DNA from: Peribacillus deserti
GTDB lineage: Bacteria > Bacillota > Bacilli > Bacillales > DSM-1321
Direction of reading: 5' to 3'
DNA: 37,730 bases
Assembly (NCBI RefSeq): GCF_002863585.1
Contig: NZ_PGUY01000069.1
Coordinates: 1 to 37,730 of the forward strand
A model generated the notes under the pieces. It made no database searches and had not been told where the DNA came from. It was given only the letters and a program-made list of their open reading frames with translations. Shown here in pieces: positions 8,398 to 15,846 of this stretch (within the stretch, counting starts at the first letter, position 1; every line of letters begins with the position of its first letter). A program made the translations under genes and the position numbers.

Positions 8398-8844
8398 ATG
8401 ATTAGCCTAGACAGTGACGAAATATTAGAGCAGGGAATAAAAGATTTAATCATTTCCTCTGAACGAGTGGCCCATGTACAGGTGGCCAATAATTTAGAAC
8501 ACGCCTTGTTAGTGCTGACCAAAACAGGATATACAGCAATCCCGGTGCTGGATCCGCAATACAAGCTTCATGGCCTGCTCAGCACTCCAGCTGTATTGGA
8601 TTCCATTTTAGGGCTGCAAAGAATCGAATTTGAACAGCTCGAACATAAAAAGGTCCATGAAGTAATGAATAATGACATCCCCAGACTGCAGATCTCAGAA
8701 AAACTTAAGCGTGGCCTTGAGCTTTTGATCGACCATCCGTTTGTCTGTGTTGAAAATGAAGAAGGCATCTTCGAAGGCATTTTAACCAGGAGGGCCGTCT
8801 TAAAAAAATTAAACCAATATATTCATCAGTCCAAACATTCGTAA
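8398..8844 (+). CDS. darB: CBS-domain c-di-AMP receptor DarB (CbpB)
   Basis: 148 residues, the same length as B. subtilis YkuL/DarB and closely similar: MISLxSD start, the HVQVxNNLEHALLVLTKTGYTAIPVLDP block and the FVCVENxExxFEGI block. It has two CBS domains, roughly residues 15-75 and 85-140. In B. subtilis the ligand-free protein stimulates the (p)ppGpp synthetase Rel and pyruvate carboxylase, and c-di-AMP blocks both. It thus links potassium/c-di-AMP status to the stringent response. The GAGGAG binding site lies 10 nt before the ATG. Confidence 0.94.
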   Translation: MISLDSDEILEQGIKDLIISSERVAHVQVANNLEHALLVLTKTGYTAIPVLDPQYKLHGLLSTPAVLDSILGLQRIEFEQLEHKKVHEVMNNDIPRLQISEKLKRGLELLIDHPFVCVENEEGIFEGILTRRAVLKKLNQYIHQSKHS

Positions 8845-8867
8845 GCTCCCTATAGGGAGCTTTTTTT
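8843..8867 (+). terminator. Terminator overlapping the darB stop codon
   Basis: A perfect palindrome, AAGCTCCCTA/TAGGGAGCTT, followed by Ts. Its first bases belong to the TAA stop of darB. Confidence 0.9.
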
Positions 8868-8916
8868 GGGACCTATTCCAAGCCAATGGGAAAAACATGT
8901 TGGGCTTCCTCCATAG

Positions 8917-9660
8917 TTAGATTTGCCCGCTTATCAATCTGTATAAAATCTGAAGTATCAATAAAAGTGTTACGGCATGCAGCAGCATTTTCAGATACGC
9001 TGGAGAAATCCTTTTGGCCAGCCTGACGGCAAGCTGAGCTCCTAAAATGCCACCCGCTGTATAACATAATGCTTGTTCCCACATAAAATGTCCGGCGAAA
9101 AAGTAAGAGGTAAAGGCAGCGAAGCAGCTGATGAATGTCTGAAAACGGGTGAGAGCCAGTGCTTTAACATAAGAAGCTCCCGTATGAAGGAAGGTATACA
9201 TCAGGAGAGTGCCTTGACCTGGACCGAACATACCATCATAGACACTTATGCCATATAAAGCAGGAAATATTTTTTTATTTAACTTCCAATGGGACCCTTC
9301 AGAAGCTGAGGGTTTCTTTACAAAATTAAGGATGAATGCAAAGGAAAGCAGAAAGACCGCAATCAGATTCATAGTCGTATCGGAAAAAGAGTTAGCTAAG
9401 AGCCCGCCGGAAATTCCCCCTATAAGAGGAACAGGAATCAATTTGCGAACTTCCTTCATGGTTAATTCACGCTGCTTTAATAGTACATAAAAGCTCGAAA
9501 ATGAACTGAATACATTGGAAAATTTCGCTGTAGCAATTACACTATGAATGGGCAGCCCCACGAGCAGCATCGAAGGCATCCCGATTAAGCCGCCTCCCCC
9601 TGTCAGAGTACCAATAAAAGTAGTGCAAAAACCAATGATGATGATTAAAATCAGTGTCAT
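8917..9660 (-). CDS. TauE/SafE family membrane permease
   Basis: 247 residues from ATG 9660, with GGGGGG upstream; an in-frame TTG at 9663 is less likely. About seven or eight hydrophobic segments. The family's two GG-rich half-motifs are present: GTLTGGGGLIGMPSMLLVGLP at the start and YDGMFGPGQGTLLMY in the second half. Members export or import sulfonates, sulfite or organosulfur anions; the substrate here is unknown. It is divergent from ccpC with about 107 bp between the starts, so the LysR regulator could affect it, but that is only inferred from position. Confidence 0.88.
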   Translation of the reverse strand: MTLILIIIIGFCTTFIGTLTGGGGLIGMPSMLLVGLPIHSVIATAKFSNVFSSFSSFYVLLKQRELTMKEVRKLIPVPLIGGISGGLLANSFSDTTMNLIAVFLLSFAFILNFVKKPSASEGSHWKLNKKIFPALYGISVYDGMFGPGQGTLLMYTFLHTGASYVKALALTRFQTFISCFAAFTSYFFAGHFMWEQALCYTAGGILGAQLAVRLAKRISPAYLKMLLHAVTLLLILQILYRLISGQI

Positions 9661-9682
9661 CAAAATCCCCCCTATTCTCTAC

Positions 9683-9711
9683 TTGTATTATATTTTTTCT
9701 TCGTACATAAT
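9683..9711 (+). promoter_or_regulatory. Probable ccpC promoter
   Basis: TTGTAT (9683-9688), 17-nt spacer, CATAAT (9706-9711), about 57 nt before the GTG start, in the divergent intergenic region. Confidence 0.45.
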
Positions 9712-9767
9712 GAAAATTGAATAAAATTAAGAAAATCCATTAGAAAAACTTATGAAGGTGAAAAAAC

Positions 9768-10640
9768 GTGGCGTTTACTGAATTCAGACTTTTAGCTGTG
9801 CTTGCACAAGAAATGAATATGCGGAAAGCTGCTGAACGGCTGTTTGTTTCGCAGCCTGCTCTTTCGCAGCGTCTGCAATCGATCGAGAAGGAGTGGGGAA
9901 CCAAGCTTTTCCTCAGATCACAAAAAGGTCTCACATTGACTCCTGCAGGCGAAGCGGTGGTTAAACTCGCGAACGAATTTTTAGACAAAGAGGAAAAGGT
10001 GCGTGAAGAAATTCAATCGCTGGATTCCAAAGTACACGGCACCCTTAAAATAGCCTGTGCGTCCATTGTCGGGCTCAAATGGCTTCCGCAGGTTCTAAAG
10101 AAATTTCTGCAAAGATACCCCCATGCCAAAATCTCGTTAATAACTGGCTGGAGCAGTGAAATATTGAAAACTCTGTATGAAGGACAGGTACATATCGGGA
10201 TTATCCGGGGGACGCCGGACTGGAAAGGAGTCAAAAAGCATTTGTTCAAGGACCAGCTGTTTCTCGTGGATACAGAAATGAAAACCCTTGACCAGATCCC
10301 CGAAACAGATCGGCCGTTTATTCAATTCAAAAGTGACTCCAATTACTATCAAGAGATCCACGACTGGTGGCATCGTCAGTTCCAATCCACTCCAAAAAGA
10401 ACAATAGTCGTCGATCAGATTGAAACATGCAAACAGATGGCCATGAATGGAATTGGCTATGCCATCCTCCCGGCCATCACACTTAACGAAAGTGAAAAAA
10501 GTATCTATAAAATACCGTTAATGGACGAATTCCAGCGCCCGATTGAACGGGACACCTGGCTGCTCGGGTACGATTCAGCTTTTGAACTGAAACAAGTACA
10601 GGCGTTTGTAGAGATTGTGCAGGAAACCTTGCAGGAGTGA
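9768..10640 (+). CDS. ccpC: LysR-type citrate-responsive regulator CcpC
   Basis: 290 residues, GTG start with GAAGGTGA upstream. The N-terminal winged helix (NMRKAAERLFVSQPALSQRLQ) and the effector domain closely match B. subtilis CcpC (YkuM), including ISLITGWSSE, HIGIIRG, RPFIQFKSDS, QIETCKQMAxxGIGYAILP and RDTWLLGY. CcpC represses citrate synthase and aconitase genes (citZ, citB) and is modulated by citrate. The targets are not in this window. In B. subtilis flavodoxin genes lie downstream; here non-coding repeats take that place. Confidence 0.95.
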   Translation: MAFTEFRLLAVLAQEMNMRKAAERLFVSQPALSQRLQSIEKEWGTKLFLRSQKGLTLTPAGEAVVKLANEFLDKEEKVREEIQSLDSKVHGTLKIACASIVGLKWLPQVLKKFLQRYPHAKISLITGWSSEILKTLYEGQVHIGIIRGTPDWKGVKKHLFKDQLFLVDTEMKTLDQIPETDRPFIQFKSDSNYYQEIHDWWHRQFQSTPKRTIVVDQIETCKQMAMNGIGYAILPAITLNESEKSIYKIPLMDEFQRPIERDTWLLGYDSAFELKQVQAFVEIVQETLQE

Positions 10641-10690
10641 GCAAAGGATGCTTCTTGAAAGTGCGGATTCAGCAAGTTGTTTAGGGAATG

Positions 10691-10780
10691 GCGGAAATTG
10701 AGCCGGTAACAGCGGAATTAAGGGCATCCACAGCGGAATAAAAATTTTAACGGCGGAAATTTTTCGTTTACGGCGGAAAA
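10691..10780. repeat. Five short direct repeats with 20-21 nt period
   Basis: GCGGAA occurs at 10691, 10712, 10733, 10753 and 10773, so the steps are 21, 21, 20 and 20 nt. Flanking bases are partly shared (A/G before, A/T-rich after). The spacers differ. It sits between the ccpC stop and the next dispersed repeat. No gene is seen here. Confidence 0.75.
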
Positions 10781-10868
10781 ACAGATGTGAATGACGGGAT
10801 TCGTTTATAGAGGGGCGGGTTTTGAAGGGCCTTTCTTAAAAATTGGAGGTACTATAAGTTGTTAGATT

Positions 10869-11219
10869 GGAAAGGCACCCTTTCCGCTTTTATTCTTGTC
10901 CAGCTGCGGACTGACACCTTCGGTCATAAGCCAATCGCCATCAAAAGGCAAAAGCGGCCTTTCGCTGCCGCTCGTCTTATGCCTGGCTAACGCACGATGC
11001 ACAGGAAGTGCGAGCCAGGCATGGCCACAGGATGTGGCGGATTCGAGCGTGGTAAGGGCGACTAAGCTTCTGTCTTCGCTGGCGCTCGTCAGTCAGCAAG
11101 TCTACTTTATCAGGTGTCTGCTTTTCTAAAAATGTAGTTCTCGTAGTAAGTTTGCTCGTCAGTGTGGGAAAAATTGTTATTTATTTGAAAAGCACCGTCC
11201 TCCACTTTTATTCTTGTCT
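10869..11219 (+). repeat. Type 1 dispersed repeat with central hairpins
   Basis: The best-preserved type 1 copy. It opens with the boundary hairpin GGAAAG/CTTTCC (from 10869). Inner arms are GACACCT (10913-10919) and AGGTGTC (11112-11118). The central module has GCCTGGCT (10981-10988) pairing with AGCCAGGC (11013-11020), inner CGCAC/GTGCG, then GCCACA-GGA-TGTGGC (11024-11038). It closes with a GAAAAGC-N10-ACTTTTA boundary at about 11187-11210. The copy ends about 60 bp before dapH, so it may border or contribute to its promoter region. Confidence 0.85.
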
Positions 11220-11281
11220 TAACCGTTTTAGTCTGTTAAAGTAAAAAAATAGTATACATAGTTATGTAGGAGGTAAGTATT

Positions 11282-11992
11282 GTGAAAATGATGGATGCTA
11301 ACGAGATTATTTCTTTTATACAGAACAGTACGAAGTCTACACCTGTTAAGGTTTATATAAAGGGTGAACTTGAGGGTATTAACTTTGGGGAGAACTCTAA
11401 AGTGTTTGTTACTGGAGGCACAGGGGTTGTGTTTGGTGAGTGGTCTGAAATTAATGAGGCTCTTCAAGCGAATACGGATAAAGTTGAGGATTTCGTAGTG
11501 GAGAATGACCGACGTAATTCTGCGATTCCTTTGCTGGATATGAAAAATATTAAGGCGCGAATCGAGCCGGGTGCGATTATCCGTGACCAGGTAGAAATTG
11601 GTGATAATGCTGTCATCATGATGGGAGCATCCATCAATATTGGTGCGGTTATCGGTGAAGGCGCGATGATCGATATGAACGTGGTCCTTGGAGGCCGAGC
11701 AACCGTAGGTAAGAACTGTCATATTGGTGCAGGTTCTGTATTGGCAGGGGTTATTGAACCGCCTTCCGCTAAGCCGGTTGTTGTAGAAGATGATGTTGTC
11801 ATTGGAGCGAATGCAGTTGTTCTTGAGGGAGTGACTGTTGGGAAGGGTGCAGTTGTTGCAGCGGGCGCAATCGTCATTGAAGATGTGCCTCCTTATACAG
11901 TTGTTGCCGGAACTCCAGCAAGAGTGATCAAAGAAATCGATGAAAAAACTAAATCTAAAACTGAGATCAAGCAAGAGCTTCGCCAGCTTTAA
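11282..11992 (+). CDS. dapH: Tetrahydrodipicolinate N-acetyltransferase
   Basis: 236 residues, the same length as B. subtilis DapH (YkuQ) and nearly identical over long stretches. GTG start with TAGGAGGT at 11267-11274. The C-terminal two thirds are hexapeptide repeats ([20 protein letters not shown] and following) forming a left-handed beta-helix. It transfers acetyl from acetyl-CoA to tetrahydrodipicolinate in the acetylated branch of lysine and meso-diaminopimelate synthesis, needed for the wall and for spore dipicolinate. dapL follows 82 nt downstream, after a hairpin. Confidence 0.96.
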   Translation: MKMMDANEIISFIQNSTKSTPVKVYIKGELEGINFGENSKVFVTGGTGVVFGEWSEINEALQANTDKVEDFVVENDRRNSAIPLLDMKNIKARIEPGAIIRDQVEIGDNAVIMMGASINIGAVIGEGAMIDMNVVLGGRATVGKNCHIGAGSVLAGVIEPPSAKPVVVEDDVVIGANAVVLEGVTVGKGAVVAAGAIVIEDVPPYTVVAGTPARVIKEIDEKTKSKTEIKQELRQL

Positions 11993-12011
11993 TTGATCAT
12001 TCCTTTATTCT

Positions 12012-12043
12012 CCCTGTCAAGGCTGTCTTGACAGGGATTATTT
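12012..12043 (+). terminator. Hairpin between dapH and dapL
   Basis: CCCTGTCAAG (12012-12021), GCTGT loop, CTTGACAGGG (12027-12036), then ATTATTT. The T-tract is weak, so it may only partly stop transcription or protect the dapH 3' end. Confidence 0.65.
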
Positions 12044-12074
12044 ACATTAATCTATAAATCATTGGAGGAGAGTC

Positions 12075-13208
12075 ATGGGATTGAATCCGTTTGTCTCCAT
12101 TAGAAGAGACCTTCATAAAATACCGGAGCTTGGATTTCAGGAGTTTAAAACACAAAAATATTTATTAACCTATCTCCAGACACTTCCGGGTGACCGGATG
12201 GAGATCGAAACCTGGAAAACAGGCATTCTTGTTAAAGTAAAAGGTTTAAACCCGTCCAAGACAATCGGGTACCGTACAGACATCGACGGCCTCCAGATTA
12301 CAGAGGAAACCGGTCTTGAGTTTCATTCCGAGCACGAAGGGAAAATGCATGCCTGCGGCCATGATCTGCATATGAGCATTGCTCTCGGTGTTCTAACTCA
12401 CACAATTTTGAACCCCGTTCAGGACGATGTGCTGTTCATCTTCCAGCCAGCAGAAGAGGGGCCAGGGGGTGCTGAGCCTATGCTTGCATCCGATATTATG
12501 CAGAAGTGGATGCCCGATATGATTTTTGCGCTTCATATTGCGCCGGAGTACCCAGTTGGAACCATCGCGCTAAAAGAAGGCCTTTTGTTTGCGAATACCT
12601 CGGAACTATATATAGATTTAAAAGGGAAAGGCGGGCACGCAGCTTATCCTCACTTGAGCAATGACATGATCGTGGCTGCCAGTGCCCTGGTTACCCAGCT
12701 TCAAACCATCATTTCTAGAAATGTTGACCCGCTTGATTCAGCTGTGATCACATTAGGTATCATTAACGGCGGCACAGCCCAGAATATTATTGCCGAGAAT
12801 GTGCATCTTGAAGGGACGATCCGTACTTTTTCAGACGAAAATATGCAAAAAGTGAAGCAGAGGATCGAAGACATTATCGAAGGTATTGAAAAGGGTTATC
12901 AATGTTCCATTTCATTGGATTATGGGGCTATGTATCATCAAGTTTATAATAACGAAGAGTTAGCCCGGGAGTTCATGGAATTTATCGCCGGACATACGGA
13001 TCTAACTGTTCACGAATGCAAAGAAGCTATGACAGGCGAGGATTTTGGTTTCATGACTCGTGATATTCCCGGTTTTATGTTTTGGCTGGGTGTAAACTCT
13101 GAGTACGGGCTTCATCATTCTAAATTAAATCCAAATGAAGCGGCCATTGAAAAGGCGATTGAAGCAGCAGTGAAGTATATAGAATATAAAGGTAATAAAA
13201 AAAGTTGA
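12075..13208 (+). CDS. dapL: N-acetyldiaminopimelate deacetylase
   Basis: 377 residues, M20 metallopeptidase family, GGAGGAG upstream of the ATG. Metal-ligand motifs are visible: [10 protein letters not shown] near residue 70, HACGHDLH near residue 95, the [10 protein letters not shown] block near residue 133, and a C-terminal HHSKLNPNE block. It matches B. subtilis DapL (YkuR). The enzyme removes the acetyl group from N-acetyl-LL-diaminopimelate, completing the work begun by dapH upstream. Confidence 0.94.
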   Translation: MGLNPFVSIRRDLHKIPELGFQEFKTQKYLLTYLQTLPGDRMEIETWKTGILVKVKGLNPSKTIGYRTDIDGLQITEETGLEFHSEHEGKMHACGHDLHMSIALGVLTHTILNPVQDDVLFIFQPAEEGPGGAEPMLASDIMQKWMPDMIFALHIAPEYPVGTIALKEGLLFANTSELYIDLKGKGGHAAYPHLSNDMIVAASALVTQLQTIISRNVDPLDSAVITLGIINGGTAQNIIAENVHLEGTIRTFSDENMQKVKQRIEDIIEGIEKGYQCSISLDYGAMYHQVYNNEELAREFMEFIAGHTDLTVHECKEAMTGEDFGFMTRDIPGFMFWLGVNSEYGLHHSKLNPNEAAIEKAIEAAVKYIEYKGNKKS

Positions 13209-13228
13209 GGATTCCCTCAACTTTTTTT
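13197..13228. terminator. Bidirectional terminator between dapL and ykuT
   Basis: AAAAAAAGTTGAGG (13197-13210) pairs perfectly with CCTCAACTTTTTTT (13215-13228). It overlaps both stop regions of the convergent genes. Confidence 0.92.
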
Positions 13229-14099
13229 ACTTATTTCTACTTTGATTCATAAAATGCTGATCGAGAGCCGGAGCTTCCAAACCGTTCGCCTCAAGAGTGT
13301 CTTTAATCAAAAGCATAATTTTCCTTTTAATCACATTCCGCTCACCGCTGACGGTTTTAGCAATGATTCTCAGGGCAGACTGCGGCTGTCCCAGAGTGGC
13401 AGCAGCAGAGAGTACACTTGGGCCTTCCAGAATGGATGAATTATCGGTTTTAAATGTATTAAAGGCTTCCTGTATCAGTTCCTGTGCCCATTCCGGATCC
13501 TGCGGATAATTAATGCTAAAATCAATTAATTGTTTCATTTCTGCTCTGGAGTGGTTGCTTAAATTTGTGATACCCCTGTTCGGTATATAGTGCAGTGTGC
13601 CGTCAAATCCGCGGATATGTGTAGTGCGTAATCCGACTTGTTCCACAATGCCAGAGAATGTGCCGATGGTGACGTTATCCCCGACATCCATCTGTCTCTC
13701 AAGCAAAAGGAAAAAACCGGTCACCACATCACTTACAAGTCCCTGTGCCCCAAATCCTACAGCTAGGCCAACCACTCCTGCGCCTGCCAGGACTGCCGTA
13801 GCATGTATACCTAATACCTGTAAAATCGTGACAATAAGTATAAAGATCAGTACATATCCGATAATATTGCTTGTCAGACTTTCTAAGGTCTTGACACGCG
13901 TAGCTGATACCTTTTTTTGCGCCTGCAGAGTGCCAAAACTTTTATGGATGATTTTCTCTGCAATTGCTTTAGCAAGATAAAAAATAATGATGATTGCTAA
14001 AATCTTCAGTAAGCCTGCACCTATACTGATTAACAGAGCACCATAATCTATTTGACTAAGACTGCCCATAAAATCAGTTCCTCTGAAATAATTCTGCAT
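13227..14099 (-). CDS. ykuT: MscS-family mechanosensitive channel, YkuT-type
   Basis: 290 residues as given. An in-frame ATG at 14069 with AGAGGA at a usual distance is an equally good start, giving 280. Three membrane segments fall near residues 22-45, 76-96 and 100-130. The third, glycine- and alanine-rich (GAGVVGLAVGFGAQGLVSDV), is the pore-lining helix of MscS. The beta domain follows with GDNVTIGTFSGIVEQVGLRTT and YIPN. It releases solutes on hypo-osmotic shock. It sits convergent to dapL, as a single-gene unit. Confidence 0.9.
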   Translation of the reverse strand: MQNYFRGTDFMGSLSQIDYGALLISIGAGLLKILAIIIIFYLAKAIAEKIIHKSFGTLQAQKKVSATRVKTLESLTSNIIGYVLIFILIVTILQVLGIHATAVLAGAGVVGLAVGFGAQGLVSDVVTGFFLLLERQMDVGDNVTIGTFSGIVEQVGLRTTHIRGFDGTLHYIPNRGITNLSNHSRAEMKQLIDFSINYPQDPEWAQELIQEAFNTFKTDNSSILEGPSVLSAAATLGQPQSALRIIAKTVSGERNVIKRKIMLLIKDTLEANGLEAPALDQHFMNQSRNK

Positions 14100-14301
14100 G
14101 TTAATTTCAACCTTTCCCTGCTTTATATTATTTAACGTACAACAAAGAAATGAAAAAATACAGTGTCAAGGGTCAAATCAAGTTGTTTTGATAGTTGTAA
14201 TATGAATGATACACTTGCTTTACTAAAGGCTATAAAAAGACATGTAATGGGGAAGACTTAAATGTGGCTGAAAAAATTCAGCACTTTGTAATAATTTCTG
14301 T
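14100..14301. other. Intergenic region upstream of ykuU
   Basis: An AT-rich stretch shared by the divergent ykuT and ykuU. No open reading frame with a binding site was found. GTCAAGGGTCAAA near 14164 slightly recalls CtsR heptads but lacks the spacer. The ykuU promoter and a palindrome follow at 14302-14347. Confidence 0.4.
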
Positions 14302-14347
14302 TTAGAAATGGTTCTAATTGACGCAAGCGTTATCACTATCCTATAAT
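14302..14347 (+). promoter_or_regulatory. ykuU promoter with abutting inverted repeat
   Basis: TTGACG (14318-14323), 18-nt spacer, TATAAT (14342-14347): a strong sigma-A promoter about 75 nt before ykuU. A perfect 6-bp inverted repeat, TTAGAA-ATGG-TTCTAA (14302-14317), touches the -35 box on its upstream side. This is a likely operator. It is shorter and differs in sequence from the PerR consensus. Confidence 0.65.
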
Positions 14348-14423
14348 GAACATTGTGATTAAAAATTCAGATGAGAATAAACACCCTTTTTCTCATTAAA
14401 ACTTACTTTTGGAGGGAATACAT

Positions 14424-14966
14424 ATGCCAGAACGCATGGTAGGTAAACAGGCACCAAGATTTGAAATGGATGCTGTTTTAGCTAACAAGGAATTTGGAAA
14501 AGTCAGCTTAGAAGAAAACATGAAGAACGATAAGTGGACGGTTCTATTTTTCTATCCAATGGACTTTACATTTGTCTGCCCGACTGAAATCACTGCAATG
14601 TCCGATCGCTACGATGAATTCGAAGATCTAGATGCAGAAGTGATCGGTGTTTCAACTGATACGATCCACACTCACCTTGCATGGATCAACACGGACCGTA
14701 AAAATAACGGACTGGGAGATTTAACATATCCTTTAGCTGCAGACACTAACCATATGATTTCCCGTGAATATGGTGTTTTAATTGAAGAAGAAGGTGTTGC
14801 CCTTCGCGGTCTTTTCATTATCAATCCTGAAGGTGAATTAATGTATTCTGTTGTTAACCATAACAACATTGGCCGTGACGTTGATGAAACTCTTCGTGTT
14901 CTTCAGGCTCTTCAAACAGGCGGACTTTGCCCTGCAAACTGGAGACCAGGACAGGCTACACTATAA
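14424..14966 (+). CDS. ykuU: Typical 2-Cys peroxiredoxin YkuU
   Basis: 180 residues from ATG 14424, with GGAGGG at 14411-14416. The in-frame TTG at 14409 would precede the binding site. The peroxidatic Cys52 lies in FTFVCPTE, and the resolving Cys169 in GLCPANW. Near-identical to B. subtilis YkuU (180 aa). It reduces hydrogen peroxide and organic hydroperoxides in the cytosol. The thioredoxin-like YkuV is encoded next and is a plausible partner. Confidence 0.95.
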   Translation: MPERMVGKQAPRFEMDAVLANKEFGKVSLEENMKNDKWTVLFFYPMDFTFVCPTEITAMSDRYDEFEDLDAEVIGVSTDTIHTHLAWINTDRKNNGLGDLTYPLAADTNHMISREYGVLIEEEGVALRGLFIINPEGELMYSVVNHNNIGRDVDETLRVLQALQTGGLCPANWRPGQATL

Positions 14967-14989
14967 GATCGCCTTTTAAAAAATAGGAC

Positions 14990-15018
14990 AGGCCTAACAT
15001 GCGGTTAGGCCTTTTCTT
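14990..15018 (+). terminator. Hairpin between ykuU and ykuV
   Basis: GGCCTAAC (14991-14998), short loop, GTTAGGCC (15004-15011), then TTTTCTT. It is probably a terminator or a partial one; ykuV starts 47 nt later. Confidence 0.7.
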
Positions 15019-15064
15019 CTAATGCAGCAAGCCTTGCTGCAGCTAAAACACTGGAGGTGCCAAC

Positions 15065-15520
15065 ATGAAACTTAGAGAACAAATGCCGGAATTAAACGGT
15101 GCAACTGCTTGGCTGAATGGTGAACTGACACGTGACGAATTAGTGGGAACTAAACCTACTTTAATTCATTTCTGGTCTGTAAGCTGCCATTTATGTAAAG
15201 AAGCCATGCCTCAGGTGAATCAATTCCGTGATGATTTCAAAGATAAATTGAACGTTGTAGCTGTCCATATGCCTCGATCTGAAGACGACCTGGATATGGG
15301 ACAAATCGAGGCAGTAGCCAAAGAACATGGCATTACTCAGCCTATATTCGTTGACAGTGAATTAAAACTAAATGATGCTTTCGAAAATCAATATGTTCCG
15401 GCGTACTTTGTATTCGACAAAGAAGGTAAGCTCCGCCACTTCCAGGCGGGCGGAAGCGGAATGAAAATGCTTGAAAAACGTGTGAATCGCGTCTTGGATG
15501 AAATGGAAAAAGAAGCATAA
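15065..15520 (+). CDS. ykuV: Thiol-disulfide oxidoreductase YkuV
   Basis: 151 residues, AACACTGGAGGTG upstream of the ATG. Thioredoxin fold of the TlpA/ResA type without a signal peptide. Redox motif Cys41-His-Leu-Cys44 (SCHLCKE), cis-proline in VPAYFVFD, and the PRSEDDLD insert seen in B. subtilis YkuV. It works as a cytosolic thiol-disulfide exchanger. Adjacency to ykuU suggests electron transfer to the peroxiredoxin, which is inference. Confidence 0.94.
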   Translation: MKLREQMPELNGATAWLNGELTRDELVGTKPTLIHFWSVSCHLCKEAMPQVNQFRDDFKDKLNVVAVHMPRSEDDLDMGQIEAVAKEHGITQPIFVDSELKLNDAFENQYVPAYFVFDKEGKLRHFQAGGSGMKMLEKRVNRVLDEMEKEA

Positions 15521-15526
15521 TATAGA

Positions 15527-15561
15527 GGACCTCTCCATACATATTGAGAGGTCCTTTTTTT
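15527..15561 (+). terminator. Terminator after ykuV
   Basis: GGACCTCTC (15527-15535), loop, GAGAGGTCC (15546-15554), then seven Ts. Confidence 0.92.
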
Positions 15562-15640
15562 GGCTGTAATAAAATTCATAGCTAGTTTTGGCACTGTTTT
15601 ACTGGAGTGGAAGGGGCGGGCTCTCCAATAAAAGAAGTTC

Positions 15641-15707
15641 AAGGAGGAATTTGAAGGCTGTGGGGGGCCCGAAACTCCTTAGAAAAAAAGTTCCCTTCGT
15701 CCAATAA
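15641..15707 (+). other. Possible leader peptide or structured leader of yknU
   Basis: AAGGAGG (15641-15647) is followed after 3 nt by TTG and an 18-codon frame ending at TAA 15705-15707. The AAGGAG can pair with CTCCTT at about 15676-15681, which would hide the binding site. The start spacing is short, so translation is doubtful. The rest of 15562-15846 is AT-rich with a GTGCC/GGCAC hairpin at about 15797-15814 and no other gene. Confidence 0.25.
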
Positions 15708-15846
15708 AGTTTAACAAAAAATAATTGCTAAATTATTTAAAATTTTATAAAAAATGGTGGAAAATTATTTCGGAACCCGATATATTTAGTAATACGTGCC
15801 CTATCTAAGGCACTTTACTTATTGTAAAAAGAAAGGGGGAAACTGT

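Noticed and set aside
14160-14180. CtsR operator
   Set aside because: GTCAAGGGTCAAA lacks the 3-nt spacer between two intact heptads.
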